From Verrucomicrobiia bacterium (GTDB taxonomy: Bacteria; Verrucomicrobiota; Verrucomicrobiia; Limisphaerales; CAIMTB01), in contig JAHCBA010000019.1 in NCBI GenBank assembly GCA_019634625.1, positions 60,009-124,008 of the forward strand: a DNA stretch of 64,000 nt. Reading direction: 5' to 3'. The notes beneath the pieces were generated by a model. It was not told where the DNA came from. It made no database searches and saw only the letters and a list, made by a program, of their open reading frames with translations. This document shows positions 26,987-36,041 of this stretch, in pieces. Numbering within the stretch: position 1 is the first letter of the stretch; each line of letters opens with the position of its first letter. The position numbers were made by a program, and so were the translations under genes.

Positions 26987-27454
26987 ATGACACTTCTGAA
27001 TCTCACCCGTCCCACCTCCTTCTGGAGCCGTTCGCCGCTTGCTCCGATGGCGCGCCTGCAGGAGGACCTCCAACGCCTGTTCGAAGGCGCCGCCAACCCC
27101 TTGGTCGGCAGCCCCTTCTTCAATGTCTGGGCCCCTGCCCTCGACGTCTATGAAGACAAGGAAAACCTCCTCGTGCGACTGGAAGTCCCCGGCATGAAGC
27201 GGGAGGACTTCGAAATCGGGCTTCACGACGGCGTCCTGTCCATCTCCGGGGAACGACGCGCAGACGAAAAGCGCCAGGATGCTACCGGCTACCGGACGGA
27301 ACGGTTCACCGGGCGCTTCCAGCGCTCCGTCACCCTGCCCAAGGCGGTCGAGGCCGACCGCGTCAAGGCCTCCTACAAGGACGGCATCCTCACCATCACG
27401 CTCCCGGTGGCCGCCGAGGCGCGCCCGAAGCAGATCGCCGTCAGCGCCGAGTAA
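26987..27454 (+). CDS. Small heat-shock protein Hsp20 (first of a pair)
   Basis: A 155-residue alpha-crystallin-type chaperone that holds unfolding proteins in solution. The alpha-crystallin domain runs from VWAPALDVYEDKENLLVRLE VPGMKREDFEIGL through LSISGERR to the family signature SYKDGILTITLPVAAEARPK, with the C-terminal I-x-V anchor (IAVSAE). ATG 26987 follows GAAAGGA by seven bases. The second Hsp20 gene is 46 bp downstream, so the two form a unit. Confidence 0.95.
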   Translation: MTLLNLTRPTSFWSRSPLAPMARLQEDLQRLFEGAANPLVGSPFFNVWAPALDVYEDKENLLVRLEVPGMKREDFEIGLHDGVLSISGERRADEKRQDATGYRTERFTGRFQRSVTLPKAVEADRVKASYKDGILTITLPVAAEARPKQIAVSAE

Positions 27455-27500
27455 CCGGGACCCATCCAGACACGAACCCTTCAAGGAAGGAGATCAAACG

Positions 27501-27872
27501 ATGAAAACCGTTGCCCAACGTGAACCGGAAAACGCCGCCACCGAACGCGTCCAGTACGCGATTCCGCCGGTCAACATCTACGAAACCCCGGAGGGTTATC
27601 TCCTCGAGGCGGACATGCCGGGCGTCACCCGCGACAGCCTGGAAATCTACCTCGACCGGAACGAACTCACCCTGCTCGGCCGACGAGGCATCACGCCCAC
27701 CGAGGGCGTGCACTATCGCGAGTCCGGGGAAGGAGACTTCCGCCGGGTGTTCGAACTCGATCCCGAGATCGACACCGACAAGATCACGGCCCGGGTGGAC
27801 CAAGGGGTCCTGACCCTCCACCTGGCCCGCCGCGAACACCTGAAGCCGCGCAAAATCTCGGTCACCGAGTAA
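27501..27872 (+). CDS. Small heat-shock protein Hsp20 (second of a pair)
   Basis: A 123-residue, short Hsp20. It has PPVNIYETPEGYLLEADMPG VTRDSLEIYLDRNELTLLGR and the end RVDQGVLTLHLARREHLKPR KISV, the alpha-crystallin fold with an I-x-V tail. A strong AAGGAGAT ribosome site lies eight bases before the ATG. It is diverged from its neighbour rather than a recent duplicate; paired Hsp20 proteins in one operon may form mixed oligomers (inference). A clear terminator follows. Confidence 0.95.
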   Translation: MKTVAQREPENAATERVQYAIPPVNIYETPEGYLLEADMPGVTRDSLEIYLDRNELTLLGRRGITPTEGVHYRESGEGDFRRVFELDPEIDTDKITARVDQGVLTLHLARREHLKPRKISVTE

Positions 27873-27896
27873 TCCGCAGGCTGGCGCAGCCAATCC

Positions 27897-27933
27897 GGCC
27901 GGATCCCCCAAGGGGATCCGGCCTTTCCGTTTG
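27897..27933 (+). terminator. Rho-independent terminator after the hsp20 pair
   Basis: The arms ggccggatcccc and ggggatccggcc form a perfect 12-bp stem with a 3-base loop, followed by tttccgttt. It lies 24 bp after the second Hsp20 stop. Confidence 0.9.
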
Positions 27934-27990
27934 GGAATGCTGAGCGACCCGCCCTGCCGATGTCCCAAGAAATCGAAATCAAACGTCCGC

Positions 27991-28080
27991 CAGGTGTCCA
28001 CGCTTTCGCGTGTACGGGAATGGGATTGAAGCCGGGCTCCGGCGCATGGCCATGGCCTGCTGAAGCCGGAACGCCGGTTG
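27991..28080. repeat. Interspersed repeat of the 4.1-kb family
   Basis: The stretch carries aggtgtccacgctttcgcgtg and tgctgaagccggaacgcc, which match the two themes at 4102-4260 (cacgctgaagcgtggacacc, cggcttcagccgg) in the opposite arrangement. Confidence 0.6.
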
Positions 28081-28115
28081 AGCGGGGCCCCGGACCCGCA
28101 TCGGAAACTAAATAC

Positions 28116-28584
28116 ATGGTCTGGCATTTACTTGTTGTCGTGCCGCTCCCGCCCAATATCCCCCTGTTACAATGCATAGTGTGTCAGCCAATTAGTTGTT
28201 GATGTCATGCTAAGTGGATGGTCTGGCATTTTGTTGTTGTCGCAACACTCCCGCCCGATATCCCCCATCAATCCCATCCTCCGTGGTCAATATCAATTTG
28301 CCAGGCTGTTTAACAAACCCCTTCAACCCCCAGGTACAAAGAAAGGCCCCGTCGTCGATGTGCCAGATCTGCAACGGTGGGATCTGTTCAAGCGGCAGTC
28401 ATCCCCCTCACCCCGGGCGAATCCGTTGTTGTTGACCCATCCCGCCCGAACCGCCTCCGAATCCACCCCCGCGTGCCTCTCCGCCCCCCAATCCTGCCGA
28501 TTTAATTATATATGGTCTGGCATTTTATATTTTATTATTGTCGCAATGCTCCTGCTCGATATCCCCCAGCAATCCCATCCTCTC
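28116..28584. repeat. Three copies of a 49-73-bp repeat (atggtctggcattt...gatatccccc)
   Basis: Copies start at 28116, 28218 and 28512. All share atggtctggcattt, then ttgttgtcg or a variant, then c-ctcc-gc-c-atatccccc. Copies 2 and 3 also share the following aatcccatcct. They lie in an unusually AT-rich stretch between the hsp20 terminator and the gene at 29003, with no credible ORF. Confidence 0.8.
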
Positions 28585-28681
28585 CCTCCGTCCCACCGCT
28601 GGAGACCACCGGGTCGCGGATCGTCAACAATCAACATTAAACTGCCCGGCTTATTAAATGCTTGGTCAATACCTCTTTTTG

Positions 28682-28719
28682 CCAGGCTTTTTATTTTCCA
28701 CCAGGCTTTTTATTTTCCA
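28682..28719. repeat. Perfect tandem duplication of a 19-mer
   Basis: The unit ccaggctttttattttcca occurs twice back to back (28682-28700 and 28701-28719), within the AT-rich island. Confidence 0.9.
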
Positions 28720-29002
28720 TCCCGGACCGATTGTCCCCTTCCTGACTCTTGACTCGATGGGGTGCCTCAACCCGCCCGCACTCCCTCCAACGAACTTCAA
28801 ACCCAAGCCCCCCCCCGGAAGGCCTCAGCCATCCTCACTCAAGCCAAAGCCTTCGCCAGCGCCAAGGATTCGGGCCATCACCCATCTCATACCTATTAGC
28901 TTGCTATGCACACTACCTTGCATCCTATAGTACACAGCGTCACCTGCATGCCGTACGCAGCGCTCGGTCTCGCCTGGTCGCATCACCCTCACTCTCACGC
29001 CC

Positions 29003-31381
29003 ATGTCCGCATCCCCGCTCCCCTCCTCCATGCGACTCAAGGTCGCCGCCGTCGTCCTCGGCTGGATCGTCGTCTCCTGCGGCTTCTTCAGCCTCCACCA
29101 ACTCATGCGGCATCGACCCCAATTCTCCGGCGCCCCAGGTCCCGCCCCCCGGGCATCCCTCGTCCAGGACGGGCCACGCCTGATGCTGCGCCGCGTCCCG
29201 GACGACATTGCCGTCGTTCAACCCGTCAAGCCGGACCGCAGCGATATCGAGTTCGTCATGCGGGGCCGGCGGGACCATCGCGGTCTCCGCACGGTCACCG
29301 ACATGGGCGGAACCGTTCGTGCCATCTACACCCTCACCAACACCCTTCCCGAGGAGGTCTTCCTGCTCTTCCGGTTCCCGCACCCGCGCCTGGATGGCGT
29401 CCACCGCTCGGGGTCAAGGCCGGTCAACCGCCTCCAACTGGCGACGTCAATCCCCGGCATTCGGGAGGACTCCCCGCAGGAATGGATCTGGAGCGGGAAA
29501 GTCGGAACAGGCTCGGTCGCCTCGTTCTCCTTGGAATACGAGGTCGCCTCGCTGCAACAACTCGCCTACCGCGTGGTCGAGTCCGACGGACTCCCGAACC
29601 GCCACCTCCGCATCACCTTCCGCCGGCACGGCATCGACACGCTCCACTTCGAATCCGGTGACGGCCTGGTCACCGATGCCGGCGATCCCCTTGTCTGGGA
29701 GCGCTTCGACTTCCTTGGACCGGAGTCCTTGGTCGCCGCGGTGGTGGATGGCCGCAGCCCTCAACACTCGCTGCTGCAGTTGCTTGAGATGGGACCCGTC
29801 ATCAGCCTCCTCTTCCTCGCCACCGTCGGGGCCATGCTCCTTCCGCTCCCATCCGTCGGGGTCCCGCAGACGCTGACGTTGATCGCCGCGTATGCCCTCT
29901 ACTTTCCCCTGGTGGTGTACCTGAGTTCCCGGTTCTCCCTGGCCGCCGCCGTGACGCTTGCGGCCGTCATCCCGGGAGCCCTGCTGGCGAACCATGTCCG
30001 GTGGATTACCGGACGGCGCCTCGGGCTGGTTGTCCTGCCGCTGGGCCTGATTCTCTACCAGGTCTTTCCGACCCTGGCGGCATTCGCCGGATGGAATCGC
30101 GGCATGGTTCTCCTCTGCCTCGGCACGCTCACGCTGGGCGTTCTCATCGACCTTCAGAACCGGGCACTCCGTCGTGCGACAGCCCCTGCCCCCAGCCTCG
30201 CGGCCCTGCTGCTCCTCACTGGGTTGGCCCCCGTCCGTGCCCCCGCTGAATCCATCGAGATCCGGCTGCCGGAGACGTGGACCCGTCCTGCCCCCGCCGC
30301 CACCAACACGTCTGCCACTCCCCTTCTCGCCCCCGGCCATGCCCGGTACCAAGTCCGTCCCGATGCCCGCCATCTCGCCGTCGAAGGAGAGGCGTCGTTC
30401 GAAATTGTCCGCCCCGGCAGCGTCCCGCTCGCCCTCATCGACACCCCTGCGCACATCACGTCCTGGGTCCTGGAATCAGATCTCGACGGCTCGATGGAGT
30501 CCGTTCAGCTCTCCCCGGGAGTGGGGCTCACCGCCTCGATTCGCGACCGGGCCACAGTTCGGTTCGCCGCCCGAGTCCCAGTGGACACCGCCGAAGGGCG
30601 GCGAACGGCCCGGATCCCTCTGCTGCTACCATTCCCGGGGACCGTGCTCCTCGAACTCGACCGGGCCGACGTGACCTTCCGCCATGGCGACGTCTGGACC
30701 CGCACACCGCATGACCTCGGGGCGCACTTCGAAGTCGGCGTGCAGGGCACATCCGTCCTCATCGTGGAATGGCCCGATCGCGACCCGCACCCGGTTCCAG
30801 AATCCGGCGACGCGGCGGACCCGCGGTCGCGCCTGTACGGCATCGGGCTGCGCCAGGCCCGCCACCTGACGGTCGTCAACGCCGATGGCGACCGCACGCA
30901 CTTTGCCGAGTTCGAACTGCCCGCCGCCCACGAAGGCCTGTTCCATCTCCGCCTGCCCGAAGGCGCACGCCCCATCTCCGTACTGGTGGACGGCTCTGAA
31001 ATCGCGGCCCCTCCGGTCGAGGACGGCTGGTGTCGTGTTCGCCTGCCCACGCGCGACCATCCGTCGCGTCCGGTCAGCATCTCGATCCGTCTGGCCCAGC
31101 CTCCGGAACGCCTTGGCTTCATCGGGTCACTCGACCTCGCCCTGCCCGAGATCCCGCTGACCGCCGGCATGCTCGAATGGGTCGTGGCCTTTCCCAAGGG
31201 ATTCGAACTCCACCCGGTCTCCGGCAATCTCGAATCGCAATCCGCGCCTTCCGACCTCGGCGCCTTCGGCGACTTCGGTCGCGCCGTCGAGGCTCATCCT
31301 CAACTGCGCTTCGCGCGGACCCTCGCCCCGCCGGGGCCGGTCCGCTTGCAGGTGCGCTACCGCCAGCGCCTGCCCGACTGA
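29003..31381 (+). CDS. Polytopic membrane protein of unknown function, 792 aa
   Basis: One N-terminal membrane helix (VAAVVLGWIVVSCGFFSLHQ), a periplasmic beta-rich domain of about 220 residues (VRAIYTLTNTLPEEVFLLFR, FSLEYEVASLQQLAYRV), then five or so spans between residues 262 and 400 (LIAAYALYFPLVVYLSSRF ... GMVLLCLGTLTLGVLIDLQ), then a second soluble region of about 390 residues rich in beta structure. The layout (helix, periplasmic domain, membrane bundle) faintly recalls CreD-type inner-membrane proteins, but I would not name it. ATG 29003; an ATG nine codons later is possible. It follows the AT-rich island, which may hold its promoter. Confidence 0.78.
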   Translation: MSASPLPSSMRLKVAAVVLGWIVVSCGFFSLHQLMRHRPQFSGAPGPAPRASLVQDGPRLMLRRVPDDIAVVQPVKPDRSDIEFVMRGRRDHRGLRTVTDMGGTVRAIYTLTNTLPEEVFLLFRFPHPRLDGVHRSGSRPVNRLQLATSIPGIREDSPQEWIWSGKVGTGSVASFSLEYEVASLQQLAYRVVESDGLPNRHLRITFRRHGIDTLHFESGDGLVTDAGDPLVWERFDFLGPESLVAAVVDGRSPQHSLLQLLEMGPVISLLFLATVGAMLLPLPSVGVPQTLTLIAAYALYFPLVVYLSSRFSLAAAVTLAAVIPGALLANHVRWITGRRLGLVVLPLGLILYQVFPTLAAFAGWNRGMVLLCLGTLTLGVLIDLQNRALRRATAPAPSLAALLLLTGLAPVRAPAESIEIRLPETWTRPAPAATNTSATPLLAPGHARYQVRPDARHLAVEGEASFEIVRPGSVPLALIDTPAHITSWVLESDLDGSMESVQLSPGVGLTASIRDRATVRFAARVPVDTAEGRRTARIPLLLPFPGTVLLELDRADVTFRHGDVWTRTPHDLGAHFEVGVQGTSVLIVEWPDRDPHPVPESGDAADPRSRLYGIGLRQARHLTVVNADGDRTHFAEFELPAAHEGLFHLRLPEGARPISVLVDGSEIAAPPVEDGWCRVRLPTRDHPSRPVSISIRLAQPPERLGFIGSLDLALPEIPLTAGMLEWVVAFPKGFELHPVSGNLESQSAPSDLGAFGDFGRAVEAHPQLRFARTLAPPGPVRLQVRYRQRLPD

Positions 31382-31412
31382 GCGATGGGTGCACGGTGCC
31401 CGGCACGGATCG

Positions 31413-32735
31413 TCACTGCCGCAAGGGCGCCGGTTGGGCCTTCTCCCAGGTGGCCCGATCCACCGTGCGGCGCACCTGGTGGTGGATGTAAATCCCCTTC
31501 TTGTTGGCCACCACGATGTCCGGCCAGCCGTTCCCATTCACGTCGCCCGCCACCACCTGCGTGCCCACCCCGGAATCGTCGTCCACCAGGTACGGCACGA
31601 AATCCACGCCCCCGCCGGGCAACCGGTGAATCCGGAACCAATATAACACCGCCGCATTGTTCCGATCCGGGTCTCCCGTCCTCCCGTGCGACCAGAACCG
31701 CTTGCCCAACACGATGTCCTTCACGCCGTCCCCGTCCATATCGACCAGGTCGATGGCGTGGATCTCCGAGAACTTCACACCGTACCGGTTCTCCGAAGGT
31801 TCCTTGTTCATGATGATGTGCTCATGGAACCCGATCCGCCCGCCTTCGCGGTACTGCTGATACCACGCCAGCCCGAACCCATGGGCCGCCAGGCTGGTGA
31901 TCACATCGTTCAACCCGTCGCCATCGACATCGTACGCATACATCTGCGCACCCCCGGTCCCGAAGAATTGCGGGTGGAAGGTCCACACCGGATCCCCCTC
32001 CAACGATGCCGGTTGCTCCCACCATCCGTCCTTCTCGATCAGGTCCATGCGCCCGTCACCGTTGATGTCCCCAACCCCCAACCCGTGGGTGAACCGCCCG
32101 TAGTTCTTGTTCGGCGTGATGGGATGAAACCGCCACGGTTTCGATGGATCGCTCCAGTCCGGTCGCGCATACCCGTACCGCCCCCCGTTGATGCACACCA
32201 GTTCGGGCCGCCCGTCCCCGGTCAGATCCGTGAAGGTCGGCGACTCGTTCGAGGTCTCCTCCAGCACCCCATGCCGCCTCCAGTGGCCCGGCCGTCCCCG
32301 CGGATTTTCGTACCATGCCGTCTCCTGCCCTGGGAACCCGACCTGCAGGATGTCCAGCCAGCCATCCCGGTTGAAGTCGTACGTCCAGATGAAGAAGTTG
32401 TCCGAATACGTGTTCCGCGATCCCAGCGTCCCCTCGAAACCCGGCACCCGGACCGTCGTCATCGGGGTCAACCTCAACTCAAACGTCGCGGTCGCCGGGT
32501 AGTACTCGTGGCGCCTGGAGAAATCCGGCCCCTCCCACCACCACGGGCCCGCGATAACGTCGTTGAAGCCGTCATTGTTCAGATCGCCGAAATGCGCGCC
32601 CTCCGCCCAGAACTGGTCGCTCAGTTGCGTGCGCTGAAACGTCAACACCGTCGGCTCGGAGGCCACGACGGTGCCGGCGGCAACCAGGGCGGCCAGCAGG
32701 ACGAAGGAATGGGAGAACTGGGATGGGTATTGCAT
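31413..32735 (-). CDS. Secreted FG-GAP/VCBS repeat protein
   Basis: A 440-residue protein with a signal peptide (FSHSFVLLAALVAAGTVVAS) and repeated calcium-loop FG-GAP motifs: GDLNNDGFNDVIAG, YDFNRDGWLDILQ, TDLTGDGRPELV, GDINGDGRMDLIE, YDVDGDGLNDVIT, VDMDGDGVKDIVLG, GDVNGNGWPDIVV. It should form a seven-bladed integrin-like propeller outside the cell; such proteins are numerous in Verrucomicrobiota and Planctomycetota. ATG 32735 gives the signal peptide. It converges with the gene at 29003 and is divergent from the TPR gene. Confidence 0.92.
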   Translation of the reverse strand: MQYPSQFSHSFVLLAALVAAGTVVASEPTVLTFQRTQLSDQFWAEGAHFGDLNNDGFNDVIAGPWWWEGPDFSRRHEYYPATATFELRLTPMTTVRVPGFEGTLGSRNTYSDNFFIWTYDFNRDGWLDILQVGFPGQETAWYENPRGRPGHWRRHGVLEETSNESPTFTDLTGDGRPELVCINGGRYGYARPDWSDPSKPWRFHPITPNKNYGRFTHGLGVGDINGDGRMDLIEKDGWWEQPASLEGDPVWTFHPQFFGTGGAQMYAYDVDGDGLNDVITSLAAHGFGLAWYQQYREGGRIGFHEHIIMNKEPSENRYGVKFSEIHAIDLVDMDGDGVKDIVLGKRFWSHGRTGDPDRNNAAVLYWFRIHRLPGGGVDFVPYLVDDDSGVGTQVVAGDVNGNGWPDIVVANKKGIYIHHQVRRTVDRATWEKAQPAPLRQ

Positions 32736-32881
32736 GGCTCGAGTCGCTCCCCGATGGATCCATCGCACCGGCGGGAGACGTCGCCACCCAACCCGGAATC
32801 CCTGCCCCATGGCAAGCCGGCATGCGAACGACGGGACGGGTTCCTTGACGCCGCGGCAGAGCGTTCCCTAGCGTGCGCGCC

Positions 32882-33949
32882 ATGCGCGTTCGCTCGTCCG
32901 GGCCGGTTCTGATCGCGCTGGCCCTCTGTCTCCTGCCGTTCCGGTCGCCGGCGCCCCTGATCTACCGGCCCGGCGAAGGCTGGACCTATGAACCGGTGGG
33001 CGGCGCACGCTGGCGCCGGGACCGCGCGAAGGATCAGCTCGAAACGGCCCAGGAAGCCTTCGACGAAGGCAAGTTCCGCCTCGCCTCGCGGGCCGCCAAA
33101 CGGGTGACCCGCGTCTGGCCATTGTCCGATTTCGCACCCCAGGCCCAATACCTGCTCGGCCGTGCCTACGAGGAACGCGGTCGCGCCGACCGCGGCTTCC
33201 GCGCCTACCAGGATCTCATCGAACGTTACCCGAAACTCGACAACTACGAGGAAGTCCTGCGCCGCCAGTTCGACATCGCCACCCTCTACCTCGACGGCAA
33301 GTGGTTCTACCTCTGGGGCGTCATCCCCCTCGGCCGTGACCGCGACAAGGTGGTGGACATGTACGAGAAGATCGTCCGCAACGGGCCCTACAGCGCCCTC
33401 GCCCCCGAGGCCCAGATGAACATCGGCACCGCCCGCGAACGGCAGCGCGAATGGACCCTCGCCGTCCGCGCCTACGAACGGGCTGCCGACCGCTACAACG
33501 ATCAGCCCGCGATCGCCGCCGAGGCCTTCCATCGCGCCGGCATGGCCCTCCTTCGGGAAGCCCGCGAAGCCGAGTACGATCAGAGCGCCGCCGGCAAGGC
33601 CATCGACGCCTTCACCGATTTCATCGCGCTCTTCCCCAATGACCCCCGTGTCCCCGAGTGCCGCGACCATATCGTCGAACTCTACCGCGTCCGCGCCGAA
33701 GGCAGTTACCGCATCGCCCGCTACTACGAACGCAAGCGCCGCCTCGACGGCGCCGTGATCTACTACGCCGAGGTCGTGGACCTCTACACACGGTTCGTCA
33801 ACGAACCGGATGCCCCGCGCGTCCAGGAAGCCCGCGAACGCATCGCCGACATCGGCCAGCGCCGCAGCCGCCAGCGCGCCGCCGAGGCCGAGTCCTCCGT
33901 GCCCGTCACCCCGGCCGTTCCATTCGACCCGCTCGCCCCCACCCCATGA
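32882..33949 (+). CDS. BamD-like TPR outer-membrane assembly protein
   Basis: A 355-residue protein with a signal sequence (VLIALALCLLPFRSPAP) and tetratricopeptide repeats of the BamD/YfiO kind: AKDQLETAQEAFDEGKFRLASRAA, FAPQAQYLLGRAYEERGRADRGF, EAQMNIGTARERQREWTLAVRAYERA and DGAVIYYAEVVDLYTRFVNEPDAPRVQEAR. BamD is part of the beta-barrel assembly machine. No proper lipobox is seen (ALC has Leu at -1), unlike canonical BamD. It overlaps lptE by 4 bp, a neighbourhood that supports outer-membrane biogenesis. Confidence 0.82.
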   Translation: MRVRSSGPVLIALALCLLPFRSPAPLIYRPGEGWTYEPVGGARWRRDRAKDQLETAQEAFDEGKFRLASRAAKRVTRVWPLSDFAPQAQYLLGRAYEERGRADRGFRAYQDLIERYPKLDNYEEVLRRQFDIATLYLDGKWFYLWGVIPLGRDRDKVVDMYEKIVRNGPYSALAPEAQMNIGTARERQREWTLAVRAYERAADRYNDQPAIAAEAFHRAGMALLREAREAEYDQSAAGKAIDAFTDFIALFPNDPRVPECRDHIVELYRVRAEGSYRIARYYERKRRLDGAVIYYAEVVDLYTRFVNEPDAPRVQEARERIADIGQRRSRQRAAEAESSVPVTPAVPFDPLAPTP

Positions 33950-34470
33950 ACCGCCCGGCCCGCGTCGCCGCACCGCTGCTCCTGGCCCTGGCCATCGTCG
34001 CTGGCCATGCCGGCTGCGCCTACCGCCTGGGACCAACATCCGGTGCCCCCGCCGGCGCACGTTCCCTCGCCGTCCTCCCCTTCGAAAACCAAACCTTCGA
34101 ACCGCGCGTCACCGACAGCCTCGCCACGGCCCTGCGCGGACAACTCCAACAGGAAGGCACCTTCCGCCTCGCCCGCCGCAGCGAAGCCGACATCGTGGTC
34201 AGCGGCGTCGTCCGGCGCATCGACCGCCTCGAGGAAAGTTTCCTGCCCCAGGATACCCGCGTCCTCCGCGATTACCGCTGGCAGGTCGTCGCTCACGTCA
34301 CCGCCATCGAGCGAGCCTCCGGTCGCGTCCTCCTCGACCGTGAAGTCCAGGGTCACACCCTCCTCCGCATCCAGCCGGATCTCCCCAGCGCCGAGCGCCA
34401 GTCCATGCCCCTCCTCGCCGGCAACCTCGCCCGCAACATCACCTCCCTGCTCGTCGATGGCGAGTGGTGA
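33946..34470 (+). CDS. lptE: LPS assembly lipoprotein LptE
   Basis: A 174-residue lipoprotein (lipobox AGHAGC, Cys near residue 24). The domain SLAVLPFENQTFEPRVTDSLATALRGQLQQEG...RRSEADIVVSGVVRRI is the LptE fold; LptE plugs the LptD barrel that delivers LPS to the outer surface. The start ATG overlaps the stop of the BamD-like gene (ATGA). LptD itself is not in the window. Confidence 0.85.
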   Translation: MNRPARVAAPLLLALAIVAGHAGCAYRLGPTSGAPAGARSLAVLPFENQTFEPRVTDSLATALRGQLQQEGTFRLARRSEADIVVSGVVRRIDRLEESFLPQDTRVLRDYRWQVVAHVTAIERASGRVLLDREVQGHTLLRIQPDLPSAERQSMPLLAGNLARNITSLLVDGEW

Positions 34471-34479
34471 GCGTCTTCC

Positions 34480-36024
34480 ATGACGCCCCTCCCCGCCGTC
34501 ATCCGGTTGCACCCGTCCGATTCCGTGGCCGTCGCCCGGCGGTCGCTCCTCCCCGGACAAACCCTCCAGCTCGGTGCCCAGTCGCTCGTGGTGCGCGACA
34601 AAATCCCGCCCCTCCACAAACTGGCCCTCGTCGATCTGGCACGCGGCGAACCGATCCTGAAGTACGGCCAGATCATCGGCCTCGCCCGGGAAGCCATTCC
34701 CGCCGGCGCCCACGTGCATACCCACAACGTCGCCCTGGGTGAATCCTCCTCACCGCACGCCCCCGCCACCCCGCCCCAACCCCACACGCCACCCCCCTTC
34801 GAGGAGCAACGCACCTTTCCCGGCTATTCGCGGCCCGGCGGCAAAGCCGGCACCCGCAACTACCTCGCCGTCCTCTCCAGCGTGAACTGCTCCGCCTCGG
34901 TCTCCCGCTACGTCGCCGACCGTTTCCGCGGTCCGGACCTGGCCCGCGATTTCCCCGGCGTCGATGGCGTCGTGGCCTTCACCCACAAGAGCGGCTGCGC
35001 CATGTCGCCGGACGAACCCACGCGCCTCCTCCAACGCGTGCTCGGCGGCATCGCCCGCCATCCCAACATCACCGGCTACGTCCTCATCGGGCTCGGCTGC
35101 GAGGTCAACCAGACCACCGCCCTCCTCCGGCAGGAACTCCTCGAGGACCCACGCGACGGCGAAATCCCCGCCGCCGTCCTCAACATCCAAGCCCAGGGCG
35201 GCTCCCGGAAAACCGTCGAAGCCGCCGTCCACGCCGTCGCCCGCCTCCTGCCCGCCGCCAATGCCCTCCGCCGGTCCCCCCAACCCCTCGACCGCCTGAC
35301 CCTCGCCCTCAATTGCGGCGGCTCCGACGGCGCCAGCGGCATCACCGCCAACCCAGCCCTCGGCGTCGCCTCCGACCTCCTCGTCCGTCACGGCGGCGCC
35401 TCCGTCCTCGCCGAAACCCCCGAAATCTACGGCGCCGAACACCTCCTCACCGCCCGCGCCGCCACCCCGGCCGTGGCGGAACAACTGCTCGATCGAATCC
35501 GCTGGTGGGAGAATCACGTCCGCCGCCACCACGCCTCCATCGACAACAATCCTTCCGTCGGCAACAAGGACGGCGGCCTCACCACCATCCGCGAAAAAAG
35601 CCTCGGCGCCGTCGCCAAGGGCGGCCTGTCCCCCCTGAACGCCGTGCTCGGTTATGCCGAACCCGTCACCACCCGCGGCCTCTGCTTCATGGACACCCCC
35701 GGCTACGACCCCGTCAGCATGACCGGCCTCGTCTCCGGCGGCTGCAACGTCGCCGTCTTCACCACCGGACGCGGCAGCGTGTACGGCTGCAAACCCACGC
35801 CCTGCCTCAAGGTCGCCACCACCACCCCCCTCTTCGACTGGATGAACGAGGACATGGACCTCAATGCCGGCACCATCCTCGACGGCACCGAATCGGTCGA
35901 AGCCGTGGGACACCGCATCTTCGAACGAATCCTCGCCATGGCCGGCGGCCAGAAAACCCTCAGCGAACTCGCCGGCATCGGCGACGAGGAGTTCGCCCCC
36001 TGGATCCTCGGCCCGGTGCTCTGA
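34480..36024 (+). CDS. uxaA: UxaA-family altronate/galactarate dehydratase
   Basis: A 514-residue dehydratase of the UxaA/GarD family, which removes water from D-altronate (or a related sugar acid) in hexuronate use, with iron. The N-terminal SAF domain (about 1-90) ends in AGAHVHTHNV; after a Pro-rich linker the catalytic part begins FPGYSRPGGKAGTRNYLAVL, with HKSGCAMS, GLGCEVNQ, NCGGSDGASGITANPALG and DNNPSVGNKDGGLTTI as conserved blocks. No other hexuronate genes are nearby, so the exact substrate is open. It starts 9 bp after lptE and converges with hprK, leaving 17 bp. Confidence 0.9.
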   Translation: MTPLPAVIRLHPSDSVAVARRSLLPGQTLQLGAQSLVVRDKIPPLHKLALVDLARGEPILKYGQIIGLAREAIPAGAHVHTHNVALGESSSPHAPATPPQPHTPPPFEEQRTFPGYSRPGGKAGTRNYLAVLSSVNCSASVSRYVADRFRGPDLARDFPGVDGVVAFTHKSGCAMSPDEPTRLLQRVLGGIARHPNITGYVLIGLGCEVNQTTALLRQELLEDPRDGEIPAAVLNIQAQGGSRKTVEAAVHAVARLLPAANALRRSPQPLDRLTLALNCGGSDGASGITANPALGVASDLLVRHGGASVLAETPEIYGAEHLLTARAATPAVAEQLLDRIRWWENHVRRHHASIDNNPSVGNKDGGLTTIREKSLGAVAKGGLSPLNAVLGYAEPVTTRGLCFMDTPGYDPVSMTGLVSGGCNVAVFTTGRGSVYGCKPTPCLKVATTTPLFDWMNEDMDLNAGTILDGTESVEAVGHRIFERILAMAGGQKTLSELAGIGDEEFAPWILGPVL

Positions 36025-36041
36025 CCCCACCCGGCACCCCG

